From Xanthobacteraceae bacterium (GTDB lineage: Bacteria; Pseudomonadota; Alphaproteobacteria; Rhizobiales; Xanthobacteraceae), in NCBI GenBank assembly GCA_030044035.1, contig JASHWN010000239.1, positions 1 through 9,151 on the forward strand: a stretch of 9,151 nt of DNA, written 5' to 3'. Positions 1 to 9,151 of this stretch are shown piece by piece. The translations under genes and the position numbers were made by a program. Every line of letters starts with the position of its first letter. The stretch's first letter is position 1. The notes under the pieces were generated by a model, which was not told where the DNA came from, searched no databases, and saw only the letters and a program-made list of their open reading frames with translations.

Positions 1-519
1 TTCGGCAGCGCCGACGAAACCGACCGGAATGCCGACGATCGCCGCCGGTTTTCTTTCCGCGCCGGAATCGATCAGCTCCAGCAAACGGAACAAAGCCGTC
101 GGCGCATTGCCGATCGCAACTACCGCGCCGGCTAGCCGGTCGAGCCAAAGATCGAGCGCGGCCGCCGAGCGCGTGGTGCCGCGTTCTTCTGCGAGCGCCG
201 GCACGCGCGGATCGTTCAACGTGCAGATCACCGCGTTGCGCGCCGGCAGGCGCGCCCGGGTGACGCCGTGCGCCACCATCTCTGAGTCGCAGAAAATCGG
301 CGCGCCGGCAGCGAGCGCGCCACGGGCCGCGGCGACGAGATCGCCGCCGAACACGATGTGCTGCGCCAGCTCGACCTGACCGCAGGCGTGGATCATGCGC
401 ACCGCAATCTCGGCCTCCTCGGGCGAAAACCGCGACAGATCGGCCTCGGCGCGGATGATGGCGAACGAGCGCTGGTAGATCGCCGCGCCGTCACGCAGAT
501 AAGCAGCGCGATCAGCCAT
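1..519 (-). CDS. cobH: Precorrin-8X methylmutase (CobH), 3' end cut by window edge
   Basis: CobH moves the methyl group from C-11 to C-12 of precorrin-8X to give hydrogenobyrinic acid, a cytosolic step of the aerobic cobalamin pathway. The frame is open from the ATG at 519 to the left window edge (173 codons). The family is about 210 residues, so roughly the last 35-40 are missing. Visible family marks are the start [19 protein letters not shown], the segment [10 protein letters not shown] whose His44 matches the catalytic histidine of Pseudomonas denitrificans Cob[25 protein letters not shown], and [11 protein letters not shown] at the edge. The start is supported by GAGG five bases upstream and by an 8-nt overlap with the end of cobG, which suggests translational coupling. 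It is the last visible gene of the minus-strand operon. Family assignment is firm; the missing end cannot be judged. Confidence 0.95.
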   Translation of the reverse strand, partial: MADRAAYLRDGAAIYQRSFAIIRAEADLSRFSPEEAEIAVRMIHACGQVELAQHIVFGGDLVAAARGALAAGAPIFCDSEMVAHGVTRARLPARNAVICTLNDPRVPALAEERGTTRSAAALDLWLDRLAGAVVAIGNAPTALFRLLELIDSGAERKPAAIVGIPVGFVGAAE

Positions 520-1788
520 GGTGCGCCTCGCGTTTGTTCGGTTCGCGCGCGTAATTGGCGATCGCGGCCGGCAGTTCGTCGGTCGCGACCACGGCGAACG
601 GCGCATCCCGCGCCGAGCCGTCGGCCACGAGCGCACATCCTTCGGGCGAGCCGACAACCGTGAGCGCCGCTTTTTCAGGATGAGCGCAGCCCTTGGCGCA
701 GCCGGACAGATGGATCGTGGCAAAGCCGGCGTCGAGCTGCGCCGCAGTCTCGGCAAGGCGCGGCGCGATGGCGCGGGTCGCAATATGTCCTGACGCGCAG
801 AACGGCGCTCCAGCGCAGGCAATGATGCGGCGGCGCGGATCGTCGGGCCGGATGATGAAGCTAAGGCGCTGCGCTGCGGCGATGAAATCAGATACCGCGT
901 CGGACGACATACCGACGGCAATGAGACATCGGCTAGGCGCTGCGATCACGCCGCGTGCCCCCGTCTGTTCAGTGGACTGGATCAAACGTTGCAGCATTGA
1001 AGCATCGGCGTGGCCGAAGGCGAGGGCAATGCCACACGCGTACGAACCGTCACGCAAGCGATGCGCGGCAAGGACCTCGGTCGGACGGCATGGGAAATTT
1101 GGTGTGGTGCCGCCAAGCACAAGATCGGCAACGGCGAAATGGAACCGGGCGACTCCTTCGGATGCGACAATGTCGCGCGCCCGCGCGTTGCGCCCGCCTT
1201 TTGCCAATACGTCGAGGAGACGCACGGCCGCCTCGACGCCATCGCCGACGGCGACACAGCCAAGCGGCGTGGCGCTCGCCGCATCGCCGCCGACGCTGAT
1301 CTGCAGCACTTGGTCGGCAAGCCTTTGTGCTGCGTGCAACCGGACGTCCGCGGCGACGGCATCGAGGTTGGGTCCTCCGCCGCCGTCGATCGCCACGGAA
1401 ATCTTTGGGCTCAACTTGGCAGTGAACGACCGAAGCGCCAATGCGCGGCGCAGCTCCGCGGCAAGCGTTGCCGCATCGATGATGTCATCCGGCGCCAATC
1501 CGGCGAGCGGATTTACGAGAATCGGAACGCCGTCTTGCGCCGCGATGCCGAGCGCGGCGACGTCGGCGGCAAAGCGCGGCGCGGACGCCGCGCTCAAGCC
1601 GCGCACCTGAATGCTGCCGCGCGCAGTGATTTCGACGATACCGTTGCCGTGCTCCGCGGTCAGGGCACACAGCCTGCTGAACGCGGCCAGCGGCATGGCG
1701 CCGAGCGGCCGCATGCGCACCAACAAGCCGTCGCCGGTTGGCAGCGGCGCCGATAATCCGGGGCAAACGCCGCGGTGCAGCGGCGCGT

Positions 1789-1792
<4 letters not shown>
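512..1792 (-). CDS. cobG: Precorrin-3B synthase (CobG)
   Basis: CobG is the oxygen-dependent monooxygenase that hydroxylates precorrin-3A and forms the gamma-lactone of precorrin-3B, which prepares ring contraction. It is the hallmark of the aerobic B12 route. The 426-residue product belongs to the nitrite/sulfite reductase ferredoxin-like superfamily. An N-terminal half-domain starts at [20 protein letters not shown] with [18 protein letters not shown]. The C-terminal part holds the Fe-S cluster ligands as CAGAPFC (Cys326, Cys332) and SGCAKGC (Cys365, Cys369), giving C-X5-C and C-X3-C. The ATG at 1792 is preferred because GGAGG lies seven bases upstream and the start forms an ATGA overlap with the cobN stop. 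The frame stays open further upstream to an ATG at 1855, but that extension lies inside the cobN 3' end and does not look like CobG. The gene overlaps cobH by 8 nt downstream. Length fits the family (about 400-460). Confidence 0.95.
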
Positions 1793-5163
<3,371 letters not shown>

Positions 5164-5178
5164 CGCCTGCTCCGAGCA

Positions 5179-6222
5179 CTATCCGGCGAGCGCGCGCGCC
5201 ACGGCGGCGCGATCGAGACCCTTCAGGCCGATCACGACAAGCTGGCCTTGTCGCGCCTCGGCGGCGCGCCATGGCCGGTCGTAGTGATGCGTGACGCGGC
5301 CGCCGACCGCCTGCACCAGAAGGCGCAGCGGCTTGCCGGCGACCGCGGCAAAACCTTTGACGCGCAGCACGTCGAATTTTTCCGCCGCCGCGGCGACGCG
5401 CGAAGCGAGCGCTGACGGTTCGGTCACTTCGCCGAGCCGTACGACGAAGGAATCGAAATCGTCATGGTCGTGCTCGAGTTCGGCGTCGTGCAGCGTGCGG
5501 CGATTTTCGATATCGGCCTCGGTGCCGATGCCGAGCCCGAGCAACAACGCCGCATCGACCTTGCCGTCGGCGACCGCGATGGTCTTGACCCGCCGAGGCA
5601 GCGCACCGGCGATCGCCGCCTGGGCCTTGGCGAGACCGGTTTCATCGAGCAGGTCGCGCTTGTTGAGCACGACGAGGTCGGCGCAGGCGATCTGGTCGGC
5701 AAAGACTTCCTCGATCGGATCGTCGTGGACGAGCGCCGGGTCGGCGTTGCGCTGCTGCGCCAGCGCGGCGACATCGTTGGCGACGCGGCCGTCGGCGAGC
5801 GCGGCGCCGTCGACCACCACGACGACGCCGTCGACGGTGACGCGGCTCTTGATCGCCGGCCAGGCAAAGGCCTGCACCAGCGGTTTCGGCAGCGCGAGGC
5901 CGGACGTTTCGATGACGATGTGCTCGACGGCCTCGCGCGACAGGATGGCGTCGAGCGCCGGCACGAACTCATCGGCGACGGTGCAGCATAGGCAGCCGTT
6001 GGCGAGCTCGACGATGTTTTCCTCCGGACACGCGGTATTGCCGCAGCCTTTGAGAATTTCGCCGTCGATGCCGACGTCGCCGAACTCGTTGACGATCACC
6101 GCGAGCCGCCGGCCCTGTGCGTTGCCGAGCACGTGTCGTATCAGCGTGGTTTTGCCGGCGCCCAAAAAGCCGGTGACGATGGTGCAGGGTACGCGCGCGA
6201 GCGAGCCGGTGATCTCGGTCAT
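5179..6222 (-). CDS. cobW: CobW GTP-dependent cobalt metallochaperone
   Basis: CobW belongs to the COG0523 G3E P-loop GTPases, a family that delivers metals. CobW itself is understood to bind Co2+ with Mg-GTP and supply cobalt for corrin metallation. The 347-residue product has Walker A as GFLGAGKTT (residues 18-26), NEFGDVGIDGEIL (45-57), the metal-binding CXCC motif in NGCLCCTV (Cys77, Cys79, Cys80), ETSGLALPKPL (105-115), the guanine-specificity motif NKRD (187-190), and a C-terminal CobW_C domain from about 256 (FDSFVVRLGE) to the end. A short His/Asp/Glu-rich linker lies at 245-255 (HDAELEHDHDD). The ATG at 6222 is chosen because GGAG lies eight bases upstream and it makes an ATGA overlap with the DUF1636 stop. 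The frame stays open upstream to 6642, but that part is antisense-like noise over the DUF1636 gene. cobN follows after 15 nt, which fits a cobalt hand-over role. Confidence 0.96.
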   Translation of the reverse strand: MTEITGSLARVPCTIVTGFLGAGKTTLIRHVLGNAQGRRLAVIVNEFGDVGIDGEILKGCGNTACPEENIVELANGCLCCTVADEFVPALDAILSREAVEHIVIETSGLALPKPLVQAFAWPAIKSRVTVDGVVVVVDGAALADGRVANDVAALAQQRNADPALVHDDPIEEVFADQIACADLVVLNKRDLLDETGLAKAQAAIAGALPRRVKTIAVADGKVDAALLLGLGIGTEADIENRRTLHDAELEHDHDDFDSFVVRLGEVTEPSALASRVAAAAEKFDVLRVKGFAAVAGKPLRLLVQAVGGRVTHHYDRPWRAAEARQGQLVVIGLKGLDRAAVARALAG

Positions 6223-6608
6223 AAGTCGGTCTCCGTGAAGTCGAGCGGAGGAACGCGGGCGATCAAGCGGCCCTTGAGCGGTTCGGGCCGGCCACGCCAT
6301 GGCAAAATGCCGTCGGCAGCGCCGGCCAGAAGCCGCGCGCCGGCGACCAGCGCTTCGCCGCAGGTCGGGTCGAGGCCGCCGAACACGTAGGTCCACGAGC
6401 CGTTGGCGCGCATGGCGGCGCTCGGGCCGCGCGTGCAATTGGCGAGGCAGCGCAGCCGCCGCACCTCGACTTCGGTGCCGGCCGCGGCGCGCTCGGTCGC
6501 CGCCGCAAGGAGCTCGCCCGGACGCGGCTGTTGGTCCGGCTCGCCGGCCGCCCGGCAGGTGATGCAAACGTAGACGAGCGGCGCCGGCGTTGCGGAAGCG
6601 CTTGTCAT
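6219..6608 (-). CDS. DUF1636 family cysteine-rich putative metal-binding protein
   Basis: This encodes a 129-residue soluble protein with no signal peptide or membrane segment. It matches the DUF1636 style of small proteins often found beside cobW: VYVCITCRAAGEPDQ near the N terminus, RRLRCLANCTRGPSAAMR in the middle, and WTYVFGGLDPTCGEAL after it. Five cysteines are visible, Cys15, Cys18, Cys54, Cys58 and Cys83. The C-X2-C, C-X3-C and lone C spacing recalls thioredoxin-like [2Fe-2S] ferredoxins and could bind a metal or a cluster. The gene overlaps the transporter stop upstream and the cobW start downstream by ATGA each, so it is locked into the cobalt-handling operon. The Shine-Dalgarno is weak (GGCGGA about seven bases before ATG), which suggests dependence on coupling from the transporter gene. 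No biochemical function is known to me. A cobalt carrier or redox partner is inferred from context only. Confidence 0.87.
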   Translation of the reverse strand: MTSASATPAPLVYVCITCRAAGEPDQQPRPGELLAAATERAAAGTEVEVRRLRCLANCTRGPSAAMRANGSWTYVFGGLDPTCGEALVAGARLLAGAADGILPWRGRPEPLKGRLIARVPPLDFTETDL

Positions 6609-7672
6609 GGCACGATCCGCCGTTCGGCCACGAGCCGGTCAAATCCCTGCCAGCGGTAAATCAGATACGAAACCGCCCAGCTGGCGATGAAAATGCCGAT
6701 GACGAGGTAGCCCAAGCTCGCAAGCCCGGCGTTCAGCTCGCCGACCGCATTCCAGAACGCGCCTTGCAGGTTGAGCTTGTCGGCGACAAGTCCGAGCGCC
6801 TCGACGCCGCCGATGACCAGCGCCACGACGACCGAAACCGCCGTGATGGTGAGGTTGTACCAAATCTTGCGGATCGGATTGAGGAAGGCCCAGCCATAGG
6901 CGCCGACCATCAGCACGCTGTCGGTGGTGTCGACGAGCATCATGCCGGCGGTGAACAAAGCCGGGAAAATCAGCACCGTGGCAAACGACATGCCGCCGGA
7001 GGCCTGGCTCGCGGCGACGGTGAACAGGCTGATCTCGGTCGCGGTGTCGAAACCAAGCCCGAACAGAAAGCCGATCGGCAGCATCTGCCAGCTGCGCGAG
7101 ACGATGCGAAACAGCGGCCGGAAGATGCGGGCGACGAGGCCGCGGCCGGCGAGCAAAGCGTTGAGCTCATGCTCGGCAACCGGCTCGCCGCGGCGCGCCT
7201 GCACGAAGGTTTTCCAGACGCCGCGCAGAATGATCAGATTGATCGCCGCGATGGCAAGCAGAAAAAATGCCGAGGTGCCGGTGCTGATCACGCTGCCGAC
7301 GGATTTGAAAGCGGCGAAGCGGCCTTGCAGCGCAAAGGCGGCGCCCGCGATGCCGGCGACGGCGAGCGTGATCGCCAGCGAATGGCCGAGCGAGAAGAAC
7401 AGGCCGACGCCGAACGGCCGCTTGCCGTCCTGCATGAGCTTGCGCACGACGTTGTCGATCGCGGCGATGTGGTCGGCATCGACGGCGTGGCGCAGCCCGA
7501 GCACGTAGGCCAGAAAGGCGGTGCCGAGCAGCGTCGGCCGGTCCGATAGCGCGATCAGCGCCCAGGCCCAAGCCAGCGCGTTGATGGTCAACAGAAGGAC
7601 GTAGATCGCGGCGATCTGCGCGCGCTGGTCCGCCGGCGCGTCATTGATCGCGGATTTCAGGAAAGTGCGCAT
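6605..7672 (-). CDS. NiCoT-family cobalt (nickel/cobalt) permease
   Basis: This is a secondary transporter of the NiCoT (HoxN/NixA/NhlF) family, an inner-membrane protein that takes up Ni2+ and/or Co2+. The 355-residue product has the family signatures in order: RHAVDADHIAAIDN with the H-X4-DH metal motif (His62, Asp67, His68) in the second membrane helix, LFFSLGHS (91-98), LGFDTATE (206-213) and GMMLVDTTDS (243-252). The last usually ends in DG, while here it ends in DS. Hydrophobic helices are evident at about 19-42, 48-69, 90-116, 126-150, 197-222 and 228-250, plus two or more near the C terminus. Cobalt rather than nickel is inferred from the B12 riboswitch upstream and the cobW/cobN neighbours. 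The ATG at 7672 has GAGGA six bases upstream. A longer open frame to 7855 would run through the riboswitch and is rejected. It overlaps the DUF1636 gene by ATGA and leads the operon. Confidence 0.93.
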   Translation of the reverse strand: MRTFLKSAINDAPADQRAQIAAIYVLLLTINALAWAWALIALSDRPTLLGTAFLAYVLGLRHAVDADHIAAIDNVVRKLMQDGKRPFGVGLFFSLGHSLAITLAVAGIAGAAFALQGRFAAFKSVGSVISTGTSAFFLLAIAAINLIILRGVWKTFVQARRGEPVAEHELNALLAGRGLVARIFRPLFRIVSRSWQMLPIGFLFGLGFDTATEISLFTVAASQASGGMSFATVLIFPALFTAGMMLVDTTDSVLMVGAYGWAFLNPIRKIWYNLTITAVSVVVALVIGGVEALGLVADKLNLQGAFWNAVGELNAGLASLGYLVIGIFIASWAVSYLIYRWQGFDRLVAERRIVP

Positions 7673-7676
7673 CGAA

Positions 7677-7728
7677 GGTCCTCGCGGGTACGGCCGCTTG
7701 CCGTCTGCCGTCGCCGCGAGCGAGGACC
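7677..7728 (-). promoter_or_regulatory. Hairpin sequestering the transporter Shine-Dalgarno
   Basis: On the minus strand GGTCCTCGC (7728 to 7720) is the exact complement of GCGAGGACC (7685 to 7677). The latter contains the GAGGA ribosome-binding site six bases before the ATG at 7672. The 9-bp GC-rich stem closes a 34-nt loop that itself holds a perfect 5-bp hairpin (7690-7704). In this fold the ribosome-binding site is hidden, as expected for the OFF state of a translational riboswitch. The complementarity is directly visible; its use in switching is inferred. Confidence 0.75.
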
Positions 7729-7754
7729 GAAGGTTTTGTCGCCTTCCGATCATC

Positions 7755-7776
7755 CATCGGCACACCCCGGCCGATG
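7755..7776 (-). promoter_or_regulatory. Putative P13 hairpin, kissing-loop partner of aptamer
   Basis: The minus strand reads CATCGGC, an 8-nt loop CGGGGTGT, then GCCGATG, a perfect 7-bp stem just 3' of the aptamer. The loop bases CGGGG (7769 to 7765) are complementary to CCCCG (7900 to 7896) in the conserved CCCCGCAACTGTAAGCGG core. Cobalamin riboswitches commonly form an L5-L13 kissing loop between the core and a downstream hairpin, and this hairpin has the right place and sequence for that role. The assignment is inferred from complementarity. Confidence 0.68.
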
Positions 7777-7795
7777 TTAGTCGCGTCGACACCGC

Positions 7796-7969
7796 CGACG
7801 GCAGGTCTCCTGGCTCGCGGTTCAGCGCCCGTGGCCGCCTTCCCGGATCGAACAATCCAGTGGCTTTCGTGGTACGGGCTAGCCGCTTACAGTTGCGGGG
7901 ACAGCTGCGGATTGGGAACGGTCGTTCCGCACCGCATTCCCTTTTTCACCCCCTCGCGAGGGACCGTCG
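7796..7969 (-). ncRNA. Cobalamin (adenosylcobalamin) riboswitch aptamer
   Basis: This RNA aptamer binds a cobalamin cofactor and controls genes for B12 synthesis and cobalt uptake. Conserved parts, read on the minus strand, are AAGGGAA (7943 to 7937), GCGGTGCGGAA (7935 to 7925), the core CCCCGCAACTGTAAGCGG (7900 to 7883), and the B12 box AGCCAGGAGACCTGCC (7815 to 7800). The ends close with a perfect 6-bp P1 helix, CGACGG (7969 to 7964) with CCGTCG (7801 to 7796). The variable arm between core and B12 box (about 7816-7882) is typical in length. It lies 123 nt before the NiCoT start on the same strand, so B12 should repress the cobalt importer and, through overlaps, probably cobW, cobN, cobG and cobH. 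It faces away from cobU. Confidence 0.96.
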
Positions 7970-7977
7970 ATGTCCTG

Positions 7978-8007
7978 ACGATAGATTTCGCGCCGCCGGG
8001 CTGTCAA
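7978..8007 (-). promoter_or_regulatory. Sigma-70-like promoter for the riboswitch operon
   Basis: On the minus strand there is a perfect -35 hexamer TTGACA (8007 to 8002), an 18-nt spacer, and the -10-like TATCGT (7983 to 7978), which matches four of six consensus bases. Transcription would start near 7971, only one or two bases before the P1 helix of the riboswitch. That exact fit raises confidence. The promoter lies inside the short stretch upstream of cobU, so the divergent promoters are close together. I found no convincing plus-strand promoter for cobU between 7970 and 8031. Confidence 0.65.
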
Positions 8008-8031
8008 TCTGGCGCCGAGGAAGTCACAGCG

Positions 8032-8565
8032 ATGGGCGGGCAAGCGAAACTCACGTTCGTGCTCGGCGGCGCCCGCTCCGGCAAGAGCCGCTATGCCGAG
8101 AGCCTGATCACCGCGCTGCCGCCGCCGTGGTTCTACATCGCGACCGCGGCGGCGGACGATGCCGAGATGGCGGCGCGCATCGAGGCGCATCGCGCGCGCC
8201 GCGCCGCGTCGTGGCATACCGTCGAAGCGCCGCGCGATATTGGGCGCGCGCTCGCTTCCTGCGGCGATGCGCCGGCGCTGGTCGACTGCTTGACGCTGTG
8301 GCTGTCGAACCTGATGCTGGCGGAAGCCGACGTCGACGCCGAGATCGACCGGCTCGAGCAGGCGCTGCAAGCGGCGGCCGCGCCGGTGGTGCTGGTCGCC
8401 AACGAAGTCGGCTTCGGCGTCGTGCCGGATCATCCGCTCGGCCGCCGCTTTCGCGATCGGCAGGGCCTGCTCAACCAGCGCATGGCGGCGTGCGCCGACC
8501 GCGTCATTCTGATGGTGGCGGGCTTGCCGCTGGTTCTGAAAGAGGCCGCGAAGGACGCGCCATGA
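8032..8565 (+). CDS. cobU: Adenosylcobinamide kinase/phosphate guanylyltransferase
   Basis: This bifunctional enzyme (CobU; CobP in aerobic-pathway naming) phosphorylates adenosylcobinamide and then transfers GMP to give adenosylcobinamide-GDP, the activated form used in nucleotide-loop assembly. The 177-residue product has Walker A GGARSGKS (residues 12-19), RIEAHRARRAASWHTVEAP with His53 in the place of the guanylylated histidine, the Walker B-like ALVDCLTLWLSNL (82-94), VANEVGFGVVPDHPLGRRF starting at 122, and GLLNQRMAACADRVILMVAGLP near the end. Length fits the family (about 170-185). The ATG at 8032 is preferred because AGGAAG lies eight bases upstream and Walker A follows at the usual distance. 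The open frame extends back to 7774 across the riboswitch and is not coding there. It overlaps cobO by ATGA. It is divergent from the riboswitch-controlled arm, and no riboswitch is seen on its own strand. Confidence 0.95.
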   Translation: MGGQAKLTFVLGGARSGKSRYAESLITALPPPWFYIATAAADDAEMAARIEAHRARRAASWHTVEAPRDIGRALASCGDAPALVDCLTLWLSNLMLAEADVDAEIDRLEQALQAAAAPVVLVANEVGFGVVPDHPLGRRFRDRQGLLNQRMAACADRVILMVAGLPLVLKEAAKDAP

Positions 8566-9151
8566 GCGACACGACGAGAAAGACCGAAACCGGCGAGGCC
8601 GAGCGGCACCGCGCCAAGATGATCAAGCGCAAGGCCGTGCAGGACGCCGAGGTGGCGCAAAAGACCATCGAGAAGGGCTTGCTCATCGTGCACACTGGCC
8701 CCGGCAAGGGCAAATCGACGGCGGCGTTCGGGCTGGCGCTGCGCATGCTCGGCCGCGGCCAGCGCGTCGGCGTGGTGCAGTTCATCAAGGGCGCCTGGCA
8801 TTCGGCCGAGCGCGATGCGCTGGCCCGCTTCGGCGATCAGCTCGTCTGGCACACCATGGGCGAAGGCTTTACCTGGGAAACCCAGGATCGCGCCCGCGAC
8901 GTGGCCGCGGCCGAACGCGCCTTCACCAAGGCGCGCGAACTGATGGGCGACCCGAGTTTGGCGCTCGTCATTCTCGATGAGTTGAACATCGCGCTGCGCT
9001 ACGATTATCTCGATCTGGCGACCGTGCTTGCGGCGCTCACAGGGCGGCGGCCGGATTTGCACGTCGTGGTGACCGGCCGCAACGCTAAGCCGGAACTGAC
9101 CGCTGCCGCCGACCTCGTCACCGAGATGACGCTCATCAAGCATCACTTCGC
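8562..9151 (+). CDS. cobO: Corrinoid adenosyltransferase CobO/BtuR (3' end cut)
   Basis: CobO transfers the adenosyl group from ATP to the reduced cobalt of a corrinoid, forming the Co-C bond of adenosylcobalamin intermediates. The frame is open from the ATG at 8562 to the right window edge, 196 full codons of an expected total near 205-215. Seen in order are a charged N-terminal helix (residues 1-38), the P-loop VHTGPGKGKSTAAFGLALR with Walker A at 45-52, VGVVQFIKGAWHSAERDAL, the VWHTMGEGFTWETQD segment, LALVILDELNIALRYDYLD (Walker B-like), VVVTGRNAKPELTAAADLVTEM, and the start of the C-terminal KHHF stretch. AAGGA six bases before the ATG and the ATGA overlap with cobU support the start and coupling. 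The family tail, usually ending in a GIEF-like motif, lies beyond the edge. Confidence 0.95.
   Translation, partial: MSDTTRKTETGEAERHRAKMIKRKAVQDAEVAQKTIEKGLLIVHTGPGKGKSTAAFGLALRMLGRGQRVGVVQFIKGAWHSAERDALARFGDQLVWHTMGEGFTWETQDRARDVAAAERAFTKARELMGDPSLALVILDELNIALRYDYLDLATVLAALTGRRPDLHVVVTGRNAKPELTAAADLVTEMTLIKHHF

Larger units (their letters stand above)
7673..7795 (-). promoter_or_regulatory. Riboswitch expression platform with nested hairpins
   Basis: This is the leader RNA between the riboswitch aptamer and the transporter ATG. It is rich in short perfect hairpins: 7755-7776 (7-bp stem), 7746-7760 (CCGAT/ATCGG, 5 bp, mutually exclusive with the first), 7729-7746 (GAAGG/CCTTC, 5 bp), 7690-7704 (ACGGC/GCCGT, 5 bp) and the 9-bp Shine-Dalgarno hairpin 7677-7728, which encloses the 7690-7704 stem. 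No stem is followed by a U-run, so control at translation initiation is more likely than termination. Pairings were read by eye and no folding energies were calculated. Confidence 0.7.

Noticed and set aside
693..1756. Overlapping plus-strand open frames antisense to cobG
   Set aside because: These are shadows of cobG, with Arg/Ala/Ser-rich content and no motifs.
6223..6642. Extended N terminus of the cobW frame (start at 6642)
   Set aside because: This stretch is an alternate frame of the DUF1636 gene; CobW proteins start shortly before the P-loop, as at 6222.
6590..7549. Plus-strand open frame of 319 codons antisense to the NiCoT gene
   Set aside because: The product is a low-complexity Asp/Arg/Gln/Ala-rich string with no family resemblance, while the opposite strand has clear NiCoT signatures.
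7677..7728. Intrinsic terminator in the leader
   Set aside because: The stems are GC-rich, but none is followed by a run of U on the minus-strand RNA, so a terminator is not supported.
7673..7855. Extended N terminus of the NiCoT frame (start at 7855)
   Set aside because: The extension covers the B12 box and expression platform, is not hydrophobic or family-like, and the ATG at 7672 has a good ribosome-binding site.
7774..8031. Extended N terminus of the cobU frame (start at 7774)
   Set aside because: It runs antisense through the riboswitch, and the family begins a few residues before Walker A, which fits the ATG at 8032.
8430..9146. Minus-strand open frame of 238 codons antisense to the cobU end and cobO
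   Set aside because: cobO on the plus strand has a P-loop and full family motifs; the antisense product resembles nothing and is explained by GC-rich codon usage.

Overview
The window is a cobalamin (vitamin B12) biosynthesis and cobalt-supply locus from a high-GC alphaproteobacterium. A member of the Hyphomicrobiales (Bradyrhizobium/Xanthobacter-like lineages) is likely, but this is inferred from base composition, gene order and protein style and is not proven. The oxygen-dependent (aerobic) route is indicated by CobG (precorrin-3B synthase), CobN (large subunit of the late cobaltochelatase) and CobH (precorrin-8X methylmutase).

Layout. A regulatory gap of about 360 bp (7673-8031) separates two divergent gene arms. 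The minus-strand arm reads away from the gap in the order NiCoT-type cobalt transporter, DUF1636 small cysteine protein, cobW, cobN, cobG, cobH (cut by the left window edge). Neighbours overlap by 4 or 8 nt, except cobW/cobN, which are 15 nt apart, so this looks like one transcript. The plus-strand arm is cobU/cobP followed by cobO (cut by the right window edge), also with a 4-nt ATGA overlap.

Regulation. The gap carries a clear cobalamin riboswitch on the minus strand. It has the B12 box, the CCCCGCAACTGTAAGCGG core, the AAGGGAA segment, a closing 6-bp P1 helix and a downstream hairpin whose loop is complementary to the core. A good sigma-70-like promoter (TTGACA, 18 nt, TATCGT) ends just before P1. 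Between riboswitch and transporter start lie several hairpins, one of which is a perfect 9-bp stem that buries the Shine-Dalgarno sequence of the transporter gene. This predicts that B12 represses the cobalt importer and, through coupling, probably the rest of the minus arm. I see no riboswitch in front of cobU-cobO.

How the genes work together. The NiCoT permease brings in Co2+. CobW, a GTP-dependent metallochaperone, and perhaps the DUF1636 protein handle it. CobN with CobS and CobT (not in the window) inserts cobalt into hydrogenobyrinic acid a,c-diamide. CobG and CobH act earlier in ring building. CobO adenosylates the corrinoid, and CobU/CobP activates adenosylcobinamide for lower-ligand attachment. 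Most of the window is ordinary, well-understood biology. The items that stand out are the detailed architecture of the leader RNA, a small palindromic element inserted in frame within cobN, and the DUF1636 gene embedded between cobalt importer and cobalt chaperone.
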